Source: an uncultured Ellagibacter sp. | Lineage (GTDB): Bacteria; Actinomycetota; Coriobacteriia; Coriobacteriales; Eggerthellaceae | DNA length: 16,215 bases | NCBI GenBank assembly: GCA_934654815.1 | Contig: CAKUGU010000048.1 | Coordinates: 1 to 16,215, forward strand | Reading direction: 5' to 3' | Part shown: positions 1-6,969 of the stretch, in pieces | Position numbering within the stretch: the first letter of the stretch is position 1 | Layout: every line of letters starts with the position of its first letter | Notes under the pieces: model-generated | What the model was told of the DNA's origin: nothing | Databases searched by the model: none | The model's input: the letters and a program-made list of their open reading frames with translations, nothing else | Translations under genes and position numbers: made by a program

Positions 1-118
1 CGACATAATTCCAAGACTGAATGCATCAGCCCACATCATGTACACAAAGACGTGCATTTGAGATTGGAACTAACCGTAGAGAAATAATGCCTCTCAAACA
101 ATTGAATTTGCATCATTG

Positions 119-142
119 ACGCGCGCTAGTGGTGCGTTTTTT
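119..142 (+). terminator. Rho-independent terminator of an unseen upstream gene
   Basis: A 6-bp stem, ACGCGC paired with GTGCGT (one G-U pair), has a 7-nt loop and runs directly into six T residues. It is oriented for plus-strand transcription. The bases before it (1-118) are AT-richer, and all three plus frames are open from the window edge and then stop at about positions 62, 87 and 119. The upstream gene may therefore end just inside the window, but I cannot tell which frame, if any, is coding. Confidence 0.6.
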
Positions 143-481
143 ATTCGAAGCAACATAGAAATAAACGATTTACCTGCGAAAACGAAACGCCTAAAAAAGT
201 GCCGTCAGCTTTGGTCGCCTGTAGGCGCTTTGTGCACCTCGCCCATCGCATACTGAGGTCATCTCGAGGGGGCTTGAGGGGTCATACGCGGCGATACCTC
301 GCCAAAACAAAAAGGCATCTCCACGCTATCGCGCCACGATGACGCATCGAAATCCCACGAGTGCTCTCCCTGCGGGCGGTCGAAGGCGAACAGGCGCGAT
401 CAACGTCATCGCGTTTGTCCCTCCATCGTCTTCGACTGTCCGCTGTGGATGACTTCGGACGAAGAGGAGAGGAGACGAAGC
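143..481 (+). other. Intergenic leader upstream of the molybdoenzyme operon
   Basis: About 340 bases without a convincing gene. A possible -10 hexamer CATACT lies at 249-254 with no good -35 partner, so I do not call a promoter. An 8-bp complementary pair, CGATGACG at 337-344 and CGTCATCG at 404-411, could close a long hairpin. A second 6-bp pair, GCGATA at 291-296 and TATCGC at 327-332, lies just before it. The segment ends in a good ribosome binding site (AGGAGAGGAGA at about 465-475). No riboswitch class is recognised. The length leaves room for a long regulated 5' untranslated region or an operator for the nearby PucR-type regulator. Confidence 0.35.
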
Positions 482-2884
482 ATGGAGCAAAAGAATCTCG
501 AAGAGCTCTATCACAAGGGTGAACTCGAGTGGGAAGAGGGTGAATACACGGTATGCCGTGGATTCCAGTGGACCCCTCCCGGATGCCATAACAGCTGCGG
601 CATCCTGTACTACCTGAAGGACGGCGTGATGGACCACGCCGAAGGCGACCCGCTGTTCCCGTACAACAAGGGCCGTCTGTGCGCGCGCTGCCTGAACCTG
701 CACGAGGCCGGCTACCAGGAAAACCGCCTGAAGTACCCGCTGCTTCGCAAGAAGGAAGACCGCGGCAACGTCGACGCCTTCAAGCGTATCAGCTGGGACG
801 AGGCGCTCGACTACATTGCGAACTACGTGAAGAACGAGATCGACGGCAAAGGCTATGGCCGCGAATCGATCTTCGGCATGGTGGGCACGGGCCGCAACAT
901 CTGCTGGCAGGTGCCTTGGATCATCAACAACGCGTTCGGGTCCCCGAACACCTTCTGCGCGCTGTTCTCCGGCGACTCGTGCGCTGTGCCGCGCACCGCT
1001 GCAACCGTGGCGCTCATGGGAGGCTATCCTGTTTCCGACCTGGGCCAGTTCAACGAGCAGATGATGGACTACCCCGACTTCCATGTTCCGGGAACCATTC
1101 TCATCTGGGGTGCGAATCCGCTGCGTTCCAACGCCGACTGTTTCCAGGGCTTCTGGATCACCGACTGCATGAAGGAAGGCTCCAAACTCGTCGTCGTCGA
1201 CCCGATGATCAACTGGATGTCGGCCAAGGCTGAAGTGCAGATCCAGATCCGCCCCGGCACCGACGCTGCCGTCGCCATGGCGATGAACCACGTGATCATG
1301 GAGGAGGATCTCTACGACCACGAGTTCGTCGAATACTGGTGCTACGGCTTTGACGAGTGGCGCGAGCGCTGCGCGGAATGGACGCCCGAGAAGGCCGCCG
1401 AAGTCGCCTGGTGCGACGCCGACGACATCCGCAAGGCGGCTCGCATCATCGCCACGAACGGCGCATGCGCAGCACCCTTCGGCGTTTCCAATGACCAGAA
1501 GCGCAACGGCGTTGCCGCATACCAGTCCATCTTCAACATGCTCGCCATCACCGGCAACTACGAAAACCCCGGCGGCAACACCATCGCTTACGACCCGTGG
1601 GGCACGGTCATGTCCTACGTTGCGGGCTGGGACGAAGGCGTGCTCACGCCCGAGATGAAGGCGAAGCGCCTGGGCGACAAGGAGTTCCCGCTGCATTCCG
1701 TGGGCTTCTCCGCGCTTGGCCAGCCCGACATCCTGCTGAAGGCGCTCGAAACCAACAACCCGCCGATGCGCATGAGCTTCTGCATGGGAACGAACCCGTT
1801 CGTGAACATGGCGCCTGACGCGTCTCGCGCCTATCACGCGCTCATGAACGTCGACTTCGCCGTCGCGTGCGACTACCGCATGACGCCCTATATCGCCGGC
1901 TGCGTCGACTTGGTGCTGCCCATCGCCATGAACTGGGAGCGCAACACGCTTCGCTGCTGGTTCACCCCGATGCGCGCCAACCGCAAGATCTCCACGTACT
2001 ACGAGGCGAAGTCCGACGAGGAAATCGTGGTGCTTCTCGGCAACAAGATGAACCCCGAGTTCTTCCAGTCAAAGGGCATCAGCACCGACATGGACATGCT
2101 CGAGTACATCGTGCAACAGGCTCCGAACCATACGTGGAGCTTCCAGGACCTCTACGACGGCAAAGCCGATGGCAAGAACTACGATTGGCCCGATCGCCCG
2201 TACTACCAGTACAAGACCGGCGGCTTGCGTCCCGACGGCCAGCCTGGTTTCGCCACGGCGACGGGTCGCATCGAGTTGTGGTGCACCATGTTCGCGAACC
2301 TCGGCCTCGAGCCCATGCCCAAGTACGAGGAACCGGCTGAAAGCCCCGTGTCCACGCCCGAACTCTTCGAGAAGTTCCCGCTGGTTCTCACCACTGGCGC
2401 CCGTAACTTCGAGTTCTTCCACTCCGAGCAGCGTGAACAGGCTCATATGCGTGCGACCTATCCCGACCCGCGCGTCCGCATCAACGTCGAGGATGCCAAG
2501 GAATTGGGCGTCTCCGACAACCAATGGGTATGGATTGAGGGCAAGCGAGGACGCTGCCGCCAGCGCGCTCTCGTCACTGAGGGCATCATGAAGGGTGTCG
2601 TCGAGGCGGATCATGGCTGGTGGTTCCCCGAGCAGGACGGCAACGCGCCCCATCTGTTCGGCGCCTTCGATTCCAACATCAACAATCTCACCGAGAACTG
2701 CAATCCCGGGCCTTACAGCTTCGGCGCGGACTTCCGCAGCACGCTTTGCAAGATCTACCCGTGCACGCCGGAGAACAGCGAGGTCATGCCCGGCACCGAA
2801 GTCGTGGTGAATGGCGGCTTCACCAAGGACGAGGATCTGGAGTACGGCAATCCCGCCGTGGCGGCGTACGGCGAGCAGCAGTAA
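482..2884 (+). CDS. Molybdopterin oxidoreductase, catechol dehydroxylase-like large subunit
   Basis: An 800-residue catalytic subunit of the DMSO reductase superfamily, predicted to bind bis-MGD molybdenum. An N-terminal Fe-S region holds Cys35-x3-Cys39 and, after the EGDP segment, Cys67-x2-Cys70. GDSCAVPR places Cys167 as the likely molybdenum ligand. A C-terminal cofactor-binding domain starts near FPLVLTTGARNFEFFHSEQ and ends with HGWWFPE, NINNLT and KIYPCTPENS. From recalled family sequences, that ending and the Cys-x-x-P-R ligand site match the actinobacterial catechol dehydroxylases (dopamine dehydroxylase Dadh and relatives). There is no Tat signal, so the enzyme is probably cytoplasmic, consistent with the MFS carrier downstream. 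The first cysteine of the usual cluster motif is absent at its normal spacing. ATG at 482 is preferred over ATG at 449 because AGGAGAGGAGA lies just before it. The substrate is unknown; another reductive or hydroxyl-transfer reaction is possible. Confidence 0.85.
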   Translation: MEQKNLEELYHKGELEWEEGEYTVCRGFQWTPPGCHNSCGILYYLKDGVMDHAEGDPLFPYNKGRLCARCLNLHEAGYQENRLKYPLLRKKEDRGNVDAFKRISWDEALDYIANYVKNEIDGKGYGRESIFGMVGTGRNICWQVPWIINNAFGSPNTFCALFSGDSCAVPRTAATVALMGGYPVSDLGQFNEQMMDYPDFHVPGTILIWGANPLRSNADCFQGFWITDCMKEGSKLVVVDPMINWMSAKAEVQIQIRPGTDAAVAMAMNHVIMEEDLYDHEFVEYWCYGFDEWRERCAEWTPEKAAEVAWCDADDIRKAARIIATNGACAAPFGVSNDQKRNGVAAYQSIFNMLAITGNYENPGGNTIAYDPWGTVMSYVAGWDEGVLTPEMKAKRLGDKEFPLHSVGFSALGQPDILLKALETNNPPMRMSFCMGTNPFVNMAPDASRAYHALMNVDFAVACDYRMTPYIAGCVDLVLPIAMNWERNTLRCWFTPMRANRKISTYYEAKSDEEIVVLLGNKMNPEFFQSKGISTDMDMLEYIVQQAPNHTWSFQDLYDGKADGKNYDWPDRPYYQYKTGGLRPDGQPGFATATGRIELWCTMFANLGLEPMPKYEEPAESPVSTPELFEKFPLVLTTGARNFEFFHSEQREQAHMRATYPDPRVRINVEDAKELGVSDNQWVWIEGKRGRCRQRALVTEGIMKGVVEADHGWWFPEQDGNAPHLFGAFDSNINNLTENCNPGPYSFGADFRSTLCKIYPCTPENSEVMPGTEVVVNGGFTKDEDLEYGNPAVAAYGEQQ

Positions 2885-2903
2885 AGGAAGGGGGATGATA
2901 ACA

Positions 2904-3239
2904 ATGAGCAAGATGGGTCTTTTCATCAACTACGACATCTGCTTCGGATGTCATGCATGCGAGATGGCGTGCTCTCAGGAGAAGAAGCTCCCTGCGGGAG
3001 AGTTCGGCATCAAGATCGCCCAGTACGGTCCGCACAAGAACATCAACGGCGATTGGGAGTACACCTACCTTCCCATTCCCACGAAGCTGTGCGACCTGTG
3101 CGCTGAGCGCACCGAGATGGGCAAACTTCCCAGCTGCGTCCATCACTGCGAGGCGGCTTGCATGGAATACGGCGATATCGAGGAGCTTTCCAAGCGCCTT
3201 GTCGACATGCCGCGCTCCGTTGTGTTTTCGCTTGACTAG
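2904..3239 (+). CDS. Small ferredoxin-like electron-transfer subunit with two [4Fe-4S] clusters
   Basis: A 111-residue iron-sulfur protein that starts 20 nt after the large subunit, presumably passing electrons to its molybdenum site. Two cysteine sets are visible: Cys13-x2-Cys16-x2-Cys19-x3-Cys23 (INYDICFGCHACEMAC) and Cys63-x2-Cys66-x11-Cys78-x3-Cys82, with an extra Cys86. This fits the two-cluster core of DmsB/NrfC-like subunits; the usual four-cluster proteins are longer, so this is a minimal form. The second set ends in CEA where relatives have CP. ATG codons at 2895, 2904 and 2913 are all possible. I chose 2904 because the AAGGAAGGGGG tract at 2885-2894 then sits at a usable distance, but 2895 cannot be excluded. 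No signal peptide is present, matching the cytoplasmic large subunit. Confidence 0.85.
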   Translation: MSKMGLFINYDICFGCHACEMACSQEKKLPAGEFGIKIAQYGPHKNINGDWEYTYLPIPTKLCDLCAERTEMGKLPSCVHHCEAACMEYGDIEELSKRLVDMPRSVVFSLD

Positions 3240-3257
3240 CTGATTTCCTTTACATGA

Positions 3258-3291
3258 GGCTGCCGGCGCTTCAGGGAGGGCGCCGGCAGCC
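3258..3291 (+). other. Strong intercistronic hairpin
   Basis: A perfect 12-bp GC-rich stem (GGCTGCCGGCGC with GCGCCGGCAGCC) has a 10-nt loop and lies 18 nt after the ferredoxin stop. No T tract follows, so it is not a standard intrinsic terminator. It may reduce read-through or protect the 3' end of the upstream message, setting different levels for enzyme and transporter. Confidence 0.7.
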
Positions 3292-3305
3292 CGAGGGGGT
3301 GTGGG

Positions 3306-3358
3306 GACATCGATAGATGTCGTTTCGCCGACGCATTTGGGTTTGCGACGGCGAGACG
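3306..3358 (+). promoter_or_regulatory. Two adjacent inverted repeats in the MFS gene leader
   Basis: GACATC-GATA-GATGTC (3306-3321) is a perfect 6-bp inverted repeat. Sharing its last base, 3321-3358 can form a second hairpin: CGTTTCGCCG with CGGCGAGACG (10 bp, one G-U), an A-A mismatch, then CGCA with TGCG and an 8-nt loop. It ends 21 nt before the transporter ATG, just ahead of the AAGGGGA ribosome binding site. These could be an RNA control element or a DNA operator; the sequence alone does not decide. Confidence 0.55.
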
Positions 3359-3379
3359 TGAATTCTCGAAAGGGGAAAA

Positions 3380-4636
3380 ATGAATTACAAGGTTATCGAT
3401 GGCGAGAAGGTATATGGCTATCGCTGGGTCATTCTGGCGCTTATGGGCCTTGCCTGCATCGTCGTAAACGGCTCTACTCTCGTGTTTGCCGGCATGGCTG
3501 GCATTCTTTTGAACCCGACGGGTCCGTGGGCATTCGACGCTCAGCAGTTCATGATGCTTACGAGCTGCTCGTATCTCACCGGCTTTCTGTTCTGTATGGT
3601 GACCGGCACCATGGCCGACCGTATGGGCATCAAGAAAGTGCTTGTCGCCGGCCTCGCCATTTCAGCCGTCGGCGCTATCTTGCGCATTTTCTGGGGCGGT
3701 TTCGCCGGCATGTTCGCGACTTCGGTCATCTTCGGTTTCGGCCTGGCCGCGTTGAACGCGAATTCGGCGAAGATCATCAGCCTGTGGTTCCCCGGCAAGA
3801 TGATCAGCCTTGCGATGGGCATCTATCTTTGCTGCGCCACCGTCGGCTGCGCGCTTGCCGTGCCTCTGGCCGGCATGGCCGCCGAGCCCACCCCGGTGTT
3901 CGCCGCGGTTGCCGTTCTGTCTGTCATCGTGGTCGTTCTCTGGGCGGTGCTCTACAAGAAGCATCCCGACAAGGAGCAGCTCATCGTCGAGCCGGTCATG
4001 AAGCATCTCGGCGTCGTCGTGAAGTCGAAGAACCTTTGGGTCGCCTGCCTCGTCATCGGCTTCATCATGGCTGCCGGCGCGGTGAACAACGGCTACCTCG
4101 TCGCGGCGCTTTCCGGCGATCCGTCTGTCGGCGGCAAAGCCCTCGATTATACCTTCGCGACGCTCACGTCGTCGATCTGCAACATCACCTGCTCGGTTGG
4201 CGGCATCCTGTTCCCGCTCATCTTCTCGAAGACCCACAACGAGAAGTGGTGGCTCATCGGCCTGTGCGCAGCGGTCATCGTCGGCATCGGCATCTACTGG
4301 TTCATGCTCGATGGCATCGCCACTGCTGTGGGCGTCATGATCGTGTCCGTGCTCGTCGGCGGCGTGCTGCCTTTGGCAAAGGCGCTGCCTGCGCAGCTGC
4401 CCGACATCAGCGCCGAGCACATGGGCGCTGCGGGTGGCCTGCACTCCACCATCCAGAACGCGTTCGCGTTCCTCATCCCGTCCTACGTGGTGGCTCCGAT
4501 CTGCGGTTTGAACTACGACCTGCTGAACGGTGCGGCGTACGCTATCCTGACCGCTCTCGTTCTCATTTCGGCGCTGTTCCTCCCGAAGCTCGTCACGGGC
4601 AATCGTGCGGCGGCAACCGAAGAATCCGAGAAGTAA
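3380..4636 (+). CDS. MFS transporter, 12 transmembrane helices
   Basis: A 418-residue membrane carrier of the major facilitator superfamily. Hydrophobic segments alternate with short loops through the whole length, with a longer charged loop near residues 192-217 (YKKHPDKEQLIVEPVMKH) as the central loop between two six-helix halves. The loop 2-3 signature is clear: GTMADRMGIKK at residues 76-86, the classic motif A. The start ATG follows AAGGGGA by a normal distance. It lies 140 nt after the ferredoxin gene, in the same direction, and is probably co-transcribed or separately boosted from the structured leader. MFS carriers accompany several cytoplasmic catechol dehydroxylases of this bacterial group, so import of the enzyme's substrate or export of its product is the likely role. 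The specificity cannot be read from sequence; an oxalate-formate-antiporter-like carrier is one alternative. Confidence 0.85.
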   Translation: MNYKVIDGEKVYGYRWVILALMGLACIVVNGSTLVFAGMAGILLNPTGPWAFDAQQFMMLTSCSYLTGFLFCMVTGTMADRMGIKKVLVAGLAISAVGAILRIFWGGFAGMFATSVIFGFGLAALNANSAKIISLWFPGKMISLAMGIYLCCATVGCALAVPLAGMAAEPTPVFAAVAVLSVIVVVLWAVLYKKHPDKEQLIVEPVMKHLGVVVKSKNLWVACLVIGFIMAAGAVNNGYLVAALSGDPSVGGKALDYTFATLTSSICNITCSVGGILFPLIFSKTHNEKWWLIGLCAAVIVGIGIYWFMLDGIATAVGVMIVSVLVGGVLPLAKALPAQLPDISAEHMGAAGGLHSTIQNAFAFLIPSYVVAPICGLNYDLLNGAAYAILTALVLISALFLPKLVTGNRAAATEESEK

Positions 4637-4652
4637 GACAACGACGACTGCC

Positions 4653-4731
4653 TCCTGGCGCGTATCCCCCCTGTGCGCCGGGAAGGCTTCAATCCCTCGC
4701 GGGCGGGACTTCGAAAATCGGGGTCCCGCCC
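4653..4731 (+). other. Two tandem hairpins between the MFS and Cys-rich genes
   Basis: Hairpin one is TCCTGGCGC with GCGCCGGGA (4653-4661 and 4675-4683; 9 bp with one G-U). Hairpin two is GGGCGGGAC with GTCCCGCCC (4701-4709 and 4723-4731; 9 bp perfect, 13-nt loop), followed by a weak pyrimidine run (TTCT). They fill most of the 119-nt gap and end 24 nt before the next ATG. The second may act as an inefficient terminator; neither has a full U tract. Confidence 0.55.
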
Positions 4732-4755
4732 TTCTGCATTCAGTTAGGAGACGAC

Positions 4756-5055
4756 ATGTGCTGGGCGTGTAACCCCGTGTGCGGAAGATGCAAGCCGCCG
4801 AAGCAGAAAGTCGCGACCTGCCCGTCGTGCGGTGCGATCTCGTTTTTCTCCAAGGACGAGATCCTCTCCGCAGCAAGCCTTCCCTGCCCCAAATGCGGCG
4901 AGGATTTGCTGGGTGCGGTTGCGGTCGAGCCCGTGCTGTGCCATCGCAGCGGAAAATGGTGCGCGTGGCCGTGCGGACAGAGCGGGAAGAGGCCCGATTC
5001 TGGCTTTGCGGAATGTCCCTACAACACGCCGCTTGTCAAGCTGCAGGGCTTCTAA
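4756..5055 (+). CDS. Small cysteine-rich zinc-ribbon-like protein
   Basis: A 99-residue protein with 12 cysteines, not assigned to a named family. The N-terminus is Cys2-x2-Cys5-x3-Cys9-x2-Cys12. A zinc-ribbon pattern follows, CPSCG at Cys22/Cys25 and CPKCG at Cys44/Cys47, and then four spread cysteines at 62, 69, 73 and 87. The start is supported by TAGGAG five bases upstream of the ATG. It is the last gene of the molybdoenzyme operon, and its stop codon overlaps the stop of the convergent PucR-type gene. Binding of zinc or iron-sulfur is likely from the spacing. A role in enzyme maturation, metal handling or redox sensing is only inference from position. A long open frame runs through it from 3301, but the part before 4756 is an alternative frame of the transporter. 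Confidence 0.75.
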   Translation: MCWACNPVCGRCKPPKQKVATCPSCGAISFFSKDEILSAASLPCPKCGEDLLGAVAVEPVLCHRSGKWCAWPCGQSGKRPDSGFAECPYNTPLVKLQGF

Positions 5056-6716
5056 ACGAGCAGCTGGCGGAACTTGTTCGAGGTGAGTATCTTGTAGCGA
5101 TAACAGCAGATGAGGCGTTCCCGTTCCCCGAACTGGTTCAGGTCGATCCCGAATCGCTTCTCGATGCTGCCGATGCGGTAAAGCACGTTGTTGCGATGCA
5201 TGTGCAACTGCTGCGCGGTCGGTGTGGTCTTTCGCTCGTTGAACAGGTAGCAATACAAAAGCTTCATGTCGCTCACGCTGTGGCCGGGATCGGCGGCGGC
5301 GATGTCGTCAAGGATGCTGTGTCCCATGCAGAATGACCATAGGTCGGGATCCTGTTCTCGTCCATCGAGGTGATAGTAGGCGAATGCATCTCCGAAGAAG
5401 AATATTCGCCGGCTGTCGATGTCGTCGATCGGGCGCAACTCGATGTCGATGCATGTTTTGTAAGTGCGCACGATGTGGGTTTGCTTGAGCGCCAAGCGAA
5501 GGTCCCTCAGCCGCTCGAACTTATCCGACACATACGCCAGGCAGTTCATCTCGTGGCAAAACGATTCGAGCTCGCTGAGGTTCTGCTTGCGGCGATCGAC
5601 GTAGTCGTCTTGGTAAACGCCGAGTATGAGCAAAGAGCCCTCGTGGGAGAAGACGAAGCAGTTGGGATAAGCTTTCTGCAGCATGGACGCGACCCACGAC
5701 GGCTGCTCGGCGTAATCGCCGCTTTGGTAATCGACCATCGCGAGGCCGAATCGCCCCGTTGTCTCGAGGTCGAGCAGAGCCGATTGCTCGTTGATGTAGG
5801 CTTGATTCAAGCGCGGCTCGTCGATGATCTTCCTGAGGAAAACAGCGGTTGGGGACTCGTTGAAGAAGGCGCTGTTCACTACCTGTTGGCAGGCGGCTGA
5901 AAGCGTTTTGAACAGATCGAGCATTCCGGGTGTCGCGTCATGGTTGTTGCATACCATGACGACGTGGCCGGCGTAGGAGTTCCCATCTCGCAAGATGTCC
6001 GTCACGTACTCGAAGGGGACGGTAGAGTCGGGGCCGAACACGTGGATGTCCGACTGACCGCGCCATTCTTCAAGCGCGCCAATCGATTCAGCCGATTTGA
6101 CGGCGTCGATGTTGTGGCATCCCAGGCGCACAAGCTCCATCGAAAGGGGATCGACGGGGTCGATGTTCCTCGTGCGAGCGATAAGGCTGTAAGTGGAATC
6201 GTTCACGTCGATGAAATTGTCGAACAATCCCTCGCTCGCATCGATGATTTCCTGGATGGATCCTTTTCTTGCGATGATGCTTGTAAGCTCGTTCGCCCAT
6301 TCTCGAACCCTGAAGATGCCGGAGTAGATCGTCGATAGGGCGACTCCTAAAAGCTCCGTCTTGCCGGCTGGGATTTTGCTGCGAACGACGGCGAGCTGAT
6401 GCCGGAGAGCCGAGGGAGAGGGAAAGTCGGCGATCGAGAACGGCTCGTCTTGTTGGAGAACGACGAGCCCGATCGCATTGGGGTGTTGCGCGAAGAGCCG
6501 TTCGACGTCGGTTGAATCGATGAGGTAAAGGGTGGTGCGGTCGTTCGAGGAGTTCGTCTTCTCAGAGCGCAGGGGCACGTCGCACCAGATGATTGTGCGG
6601 CTCGGGTTGTCGGGTATGGAAACCGTCTCGAAGTCTTCAAGCCAATCGAGAATCATACTGACCGTTGCCGCGCCGGAAAGGCGCCTTGAAGAAGCCGTCC
6701 GCGCTTCGATGCCCAT
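5052..6716 (-). CDS. PucR/CdaR-family transcriptional regulator
   Basis: A 554-residue regulator. The C-terminal segment (about residues 486-544), with PTAQQLHMHRNNVLYRIGSI, is the PucR-type helix-turn-helix found in CdaR, PucR and related activators. The roughly 480 residues before it have no motif I can name; they presumably sense a ligand, as in other members that control catabolic genes. ATG at 6716 is preferred over ATG at 6746: AGGGGG lies four bases upstream, and the outer ATG overlaps a TATAAT box. The gene converges on the molybdoenzyme operon, and its stop overlaps the stop of the cysteine-rich gene by 4 nt, so the two transcripts must overlap at their ends. Control of the neighbouring operon is plausible but unproved. 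Confidence 0.85.
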   Translation of the reverse strand: MGIEARTASSRRLSGAATVSMILDWLEDFETVSIPDNPSRTIIWCDVPLRSEKTNSSNDRTTLYLIDSTDVERLFAQHPNAIGLVVLQQDEPFSIADFPSPSALRHQLAVVRSKIPAGKTELLGVALSTIYSGIFRVREWANELTSIIARKGSIQEIIDASEGLFDNFIDVNDSTYSLIARTRNIDPVDPLSMELVRLGCHNIDAVKSAESIGALEEWRGQSDIHVFGPDSTVPFEYVTDILRDGNSYAGHVVMVCNNHDATPGMLDLFKTLSAACQQVVNSAFFNESPTAVFLRKIIDEPRLNQAYINEQSALLDLETTGRFGLAMVDYQSGDYAEQPSWVASMLQKAYPNCFVFSHEGSLLILGVYQDDYVDRRKQNLSELESFCHEMNCLAYVSDKFERLRDLRLALKQTHIVRTYKTCIDIELRPIDDIDSRRIFFFGDAFAYYHLDGREQDPDLWSFCMGHSILDDIAAADPGHSVSDMKLLYCYLFNERKTTPTAQQLHMHRNNVLYRIGSIEKRFGIDLNQFGERERLICCYRYKILTSNKFRQLLV

Positions 6717-6744
6717 GAATCCCCCTATTCCACGTGTTTCAACC

Positions 6745-6773
6745 ATTATAGGAAAACGATCGCTCGATGTGAC
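6745..6773 (-). promoter_or_regulatory. Probable promoter of the PucR-type regulator
   Basis: On the minus strand, a perfect -10 hexamer TATAAT (6745-6750) is preceded at 17-bp spacing by GTCACA (6768-6773), which matches the -35 consensus at four of six positions. Transcription would start near 6738, leaving a leader of about 20 nt before the ATG at 6716. This supports the shorter protein start. Confidence 0.55.
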
Positions 6774-6900
6774 CGTGCCGAGATATTGTCTTTAAACGGT
6801 TGTCGTATTTGTTGGCGGCAAGAGCGCTAAGGTTTTCGTGCCGGAACCGTTGATGTAGGGGGCGGATGCTCTCTTCCGGTGTGCGTGAGTCGACGGGAAG

Positions 6901-6938
6901 ATTTTCCTCATGGAAAATAATTTCGTATGCTAACATAC
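6901..6938. promoter_or_regulatory. Two inverted repeats upstream of the lipoprotein gene
   Basis: ATTTTCC-TCAT-GGAAAAT (6901-6918) is a perfect 7-bp inverted repeat. GTATG-CTAA-CATAC (6925-6938) is a perfect 5-bp one. They sit 31-69 nt before the lipoprotein ATG, where a promoter would be expected; TATGCT at 6926-6931 is a possible -10. They look like repressor or activator sites, but no specific regulator can be named. Confidence 0.4.
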
Positions 6939-6969
6939 AGTATCTGCAATGCGGCGAAAGGACCCTTTC

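Noticed and set aside
199..235. Minus-strand terminator-like structure (GTGC...GCAC followed by T residues on the minus strand)
   Set aside because: The paired arms are only four bases, and no minus-strand gene lies to its right that would need it.
326..1837. 503-codon open frame on the minus strand opposite the molybdoenzyme gene
   Set aside because: It lies opposite a clear family match; the translation is Val/Arg/His-rich with no motif, as expected from the antisense of a GC-rich gene.
3301..4755. Long open frame leading into the Cys-rich protein, suggesting a 584-residue fusion
   Set aside because: The part before 4756 is an alternative frame of the MFS transporter and is Arg/His-rich without motifs; TAGGAG before ATG 4756 supports a separate short protein.
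6739..6936. 65-codon minus-strand frame upstream of the PucR-type gene
   Set aside because: There is no ribosome binding site before its ATG, no motif, and it covers the predicted regulator promoter.
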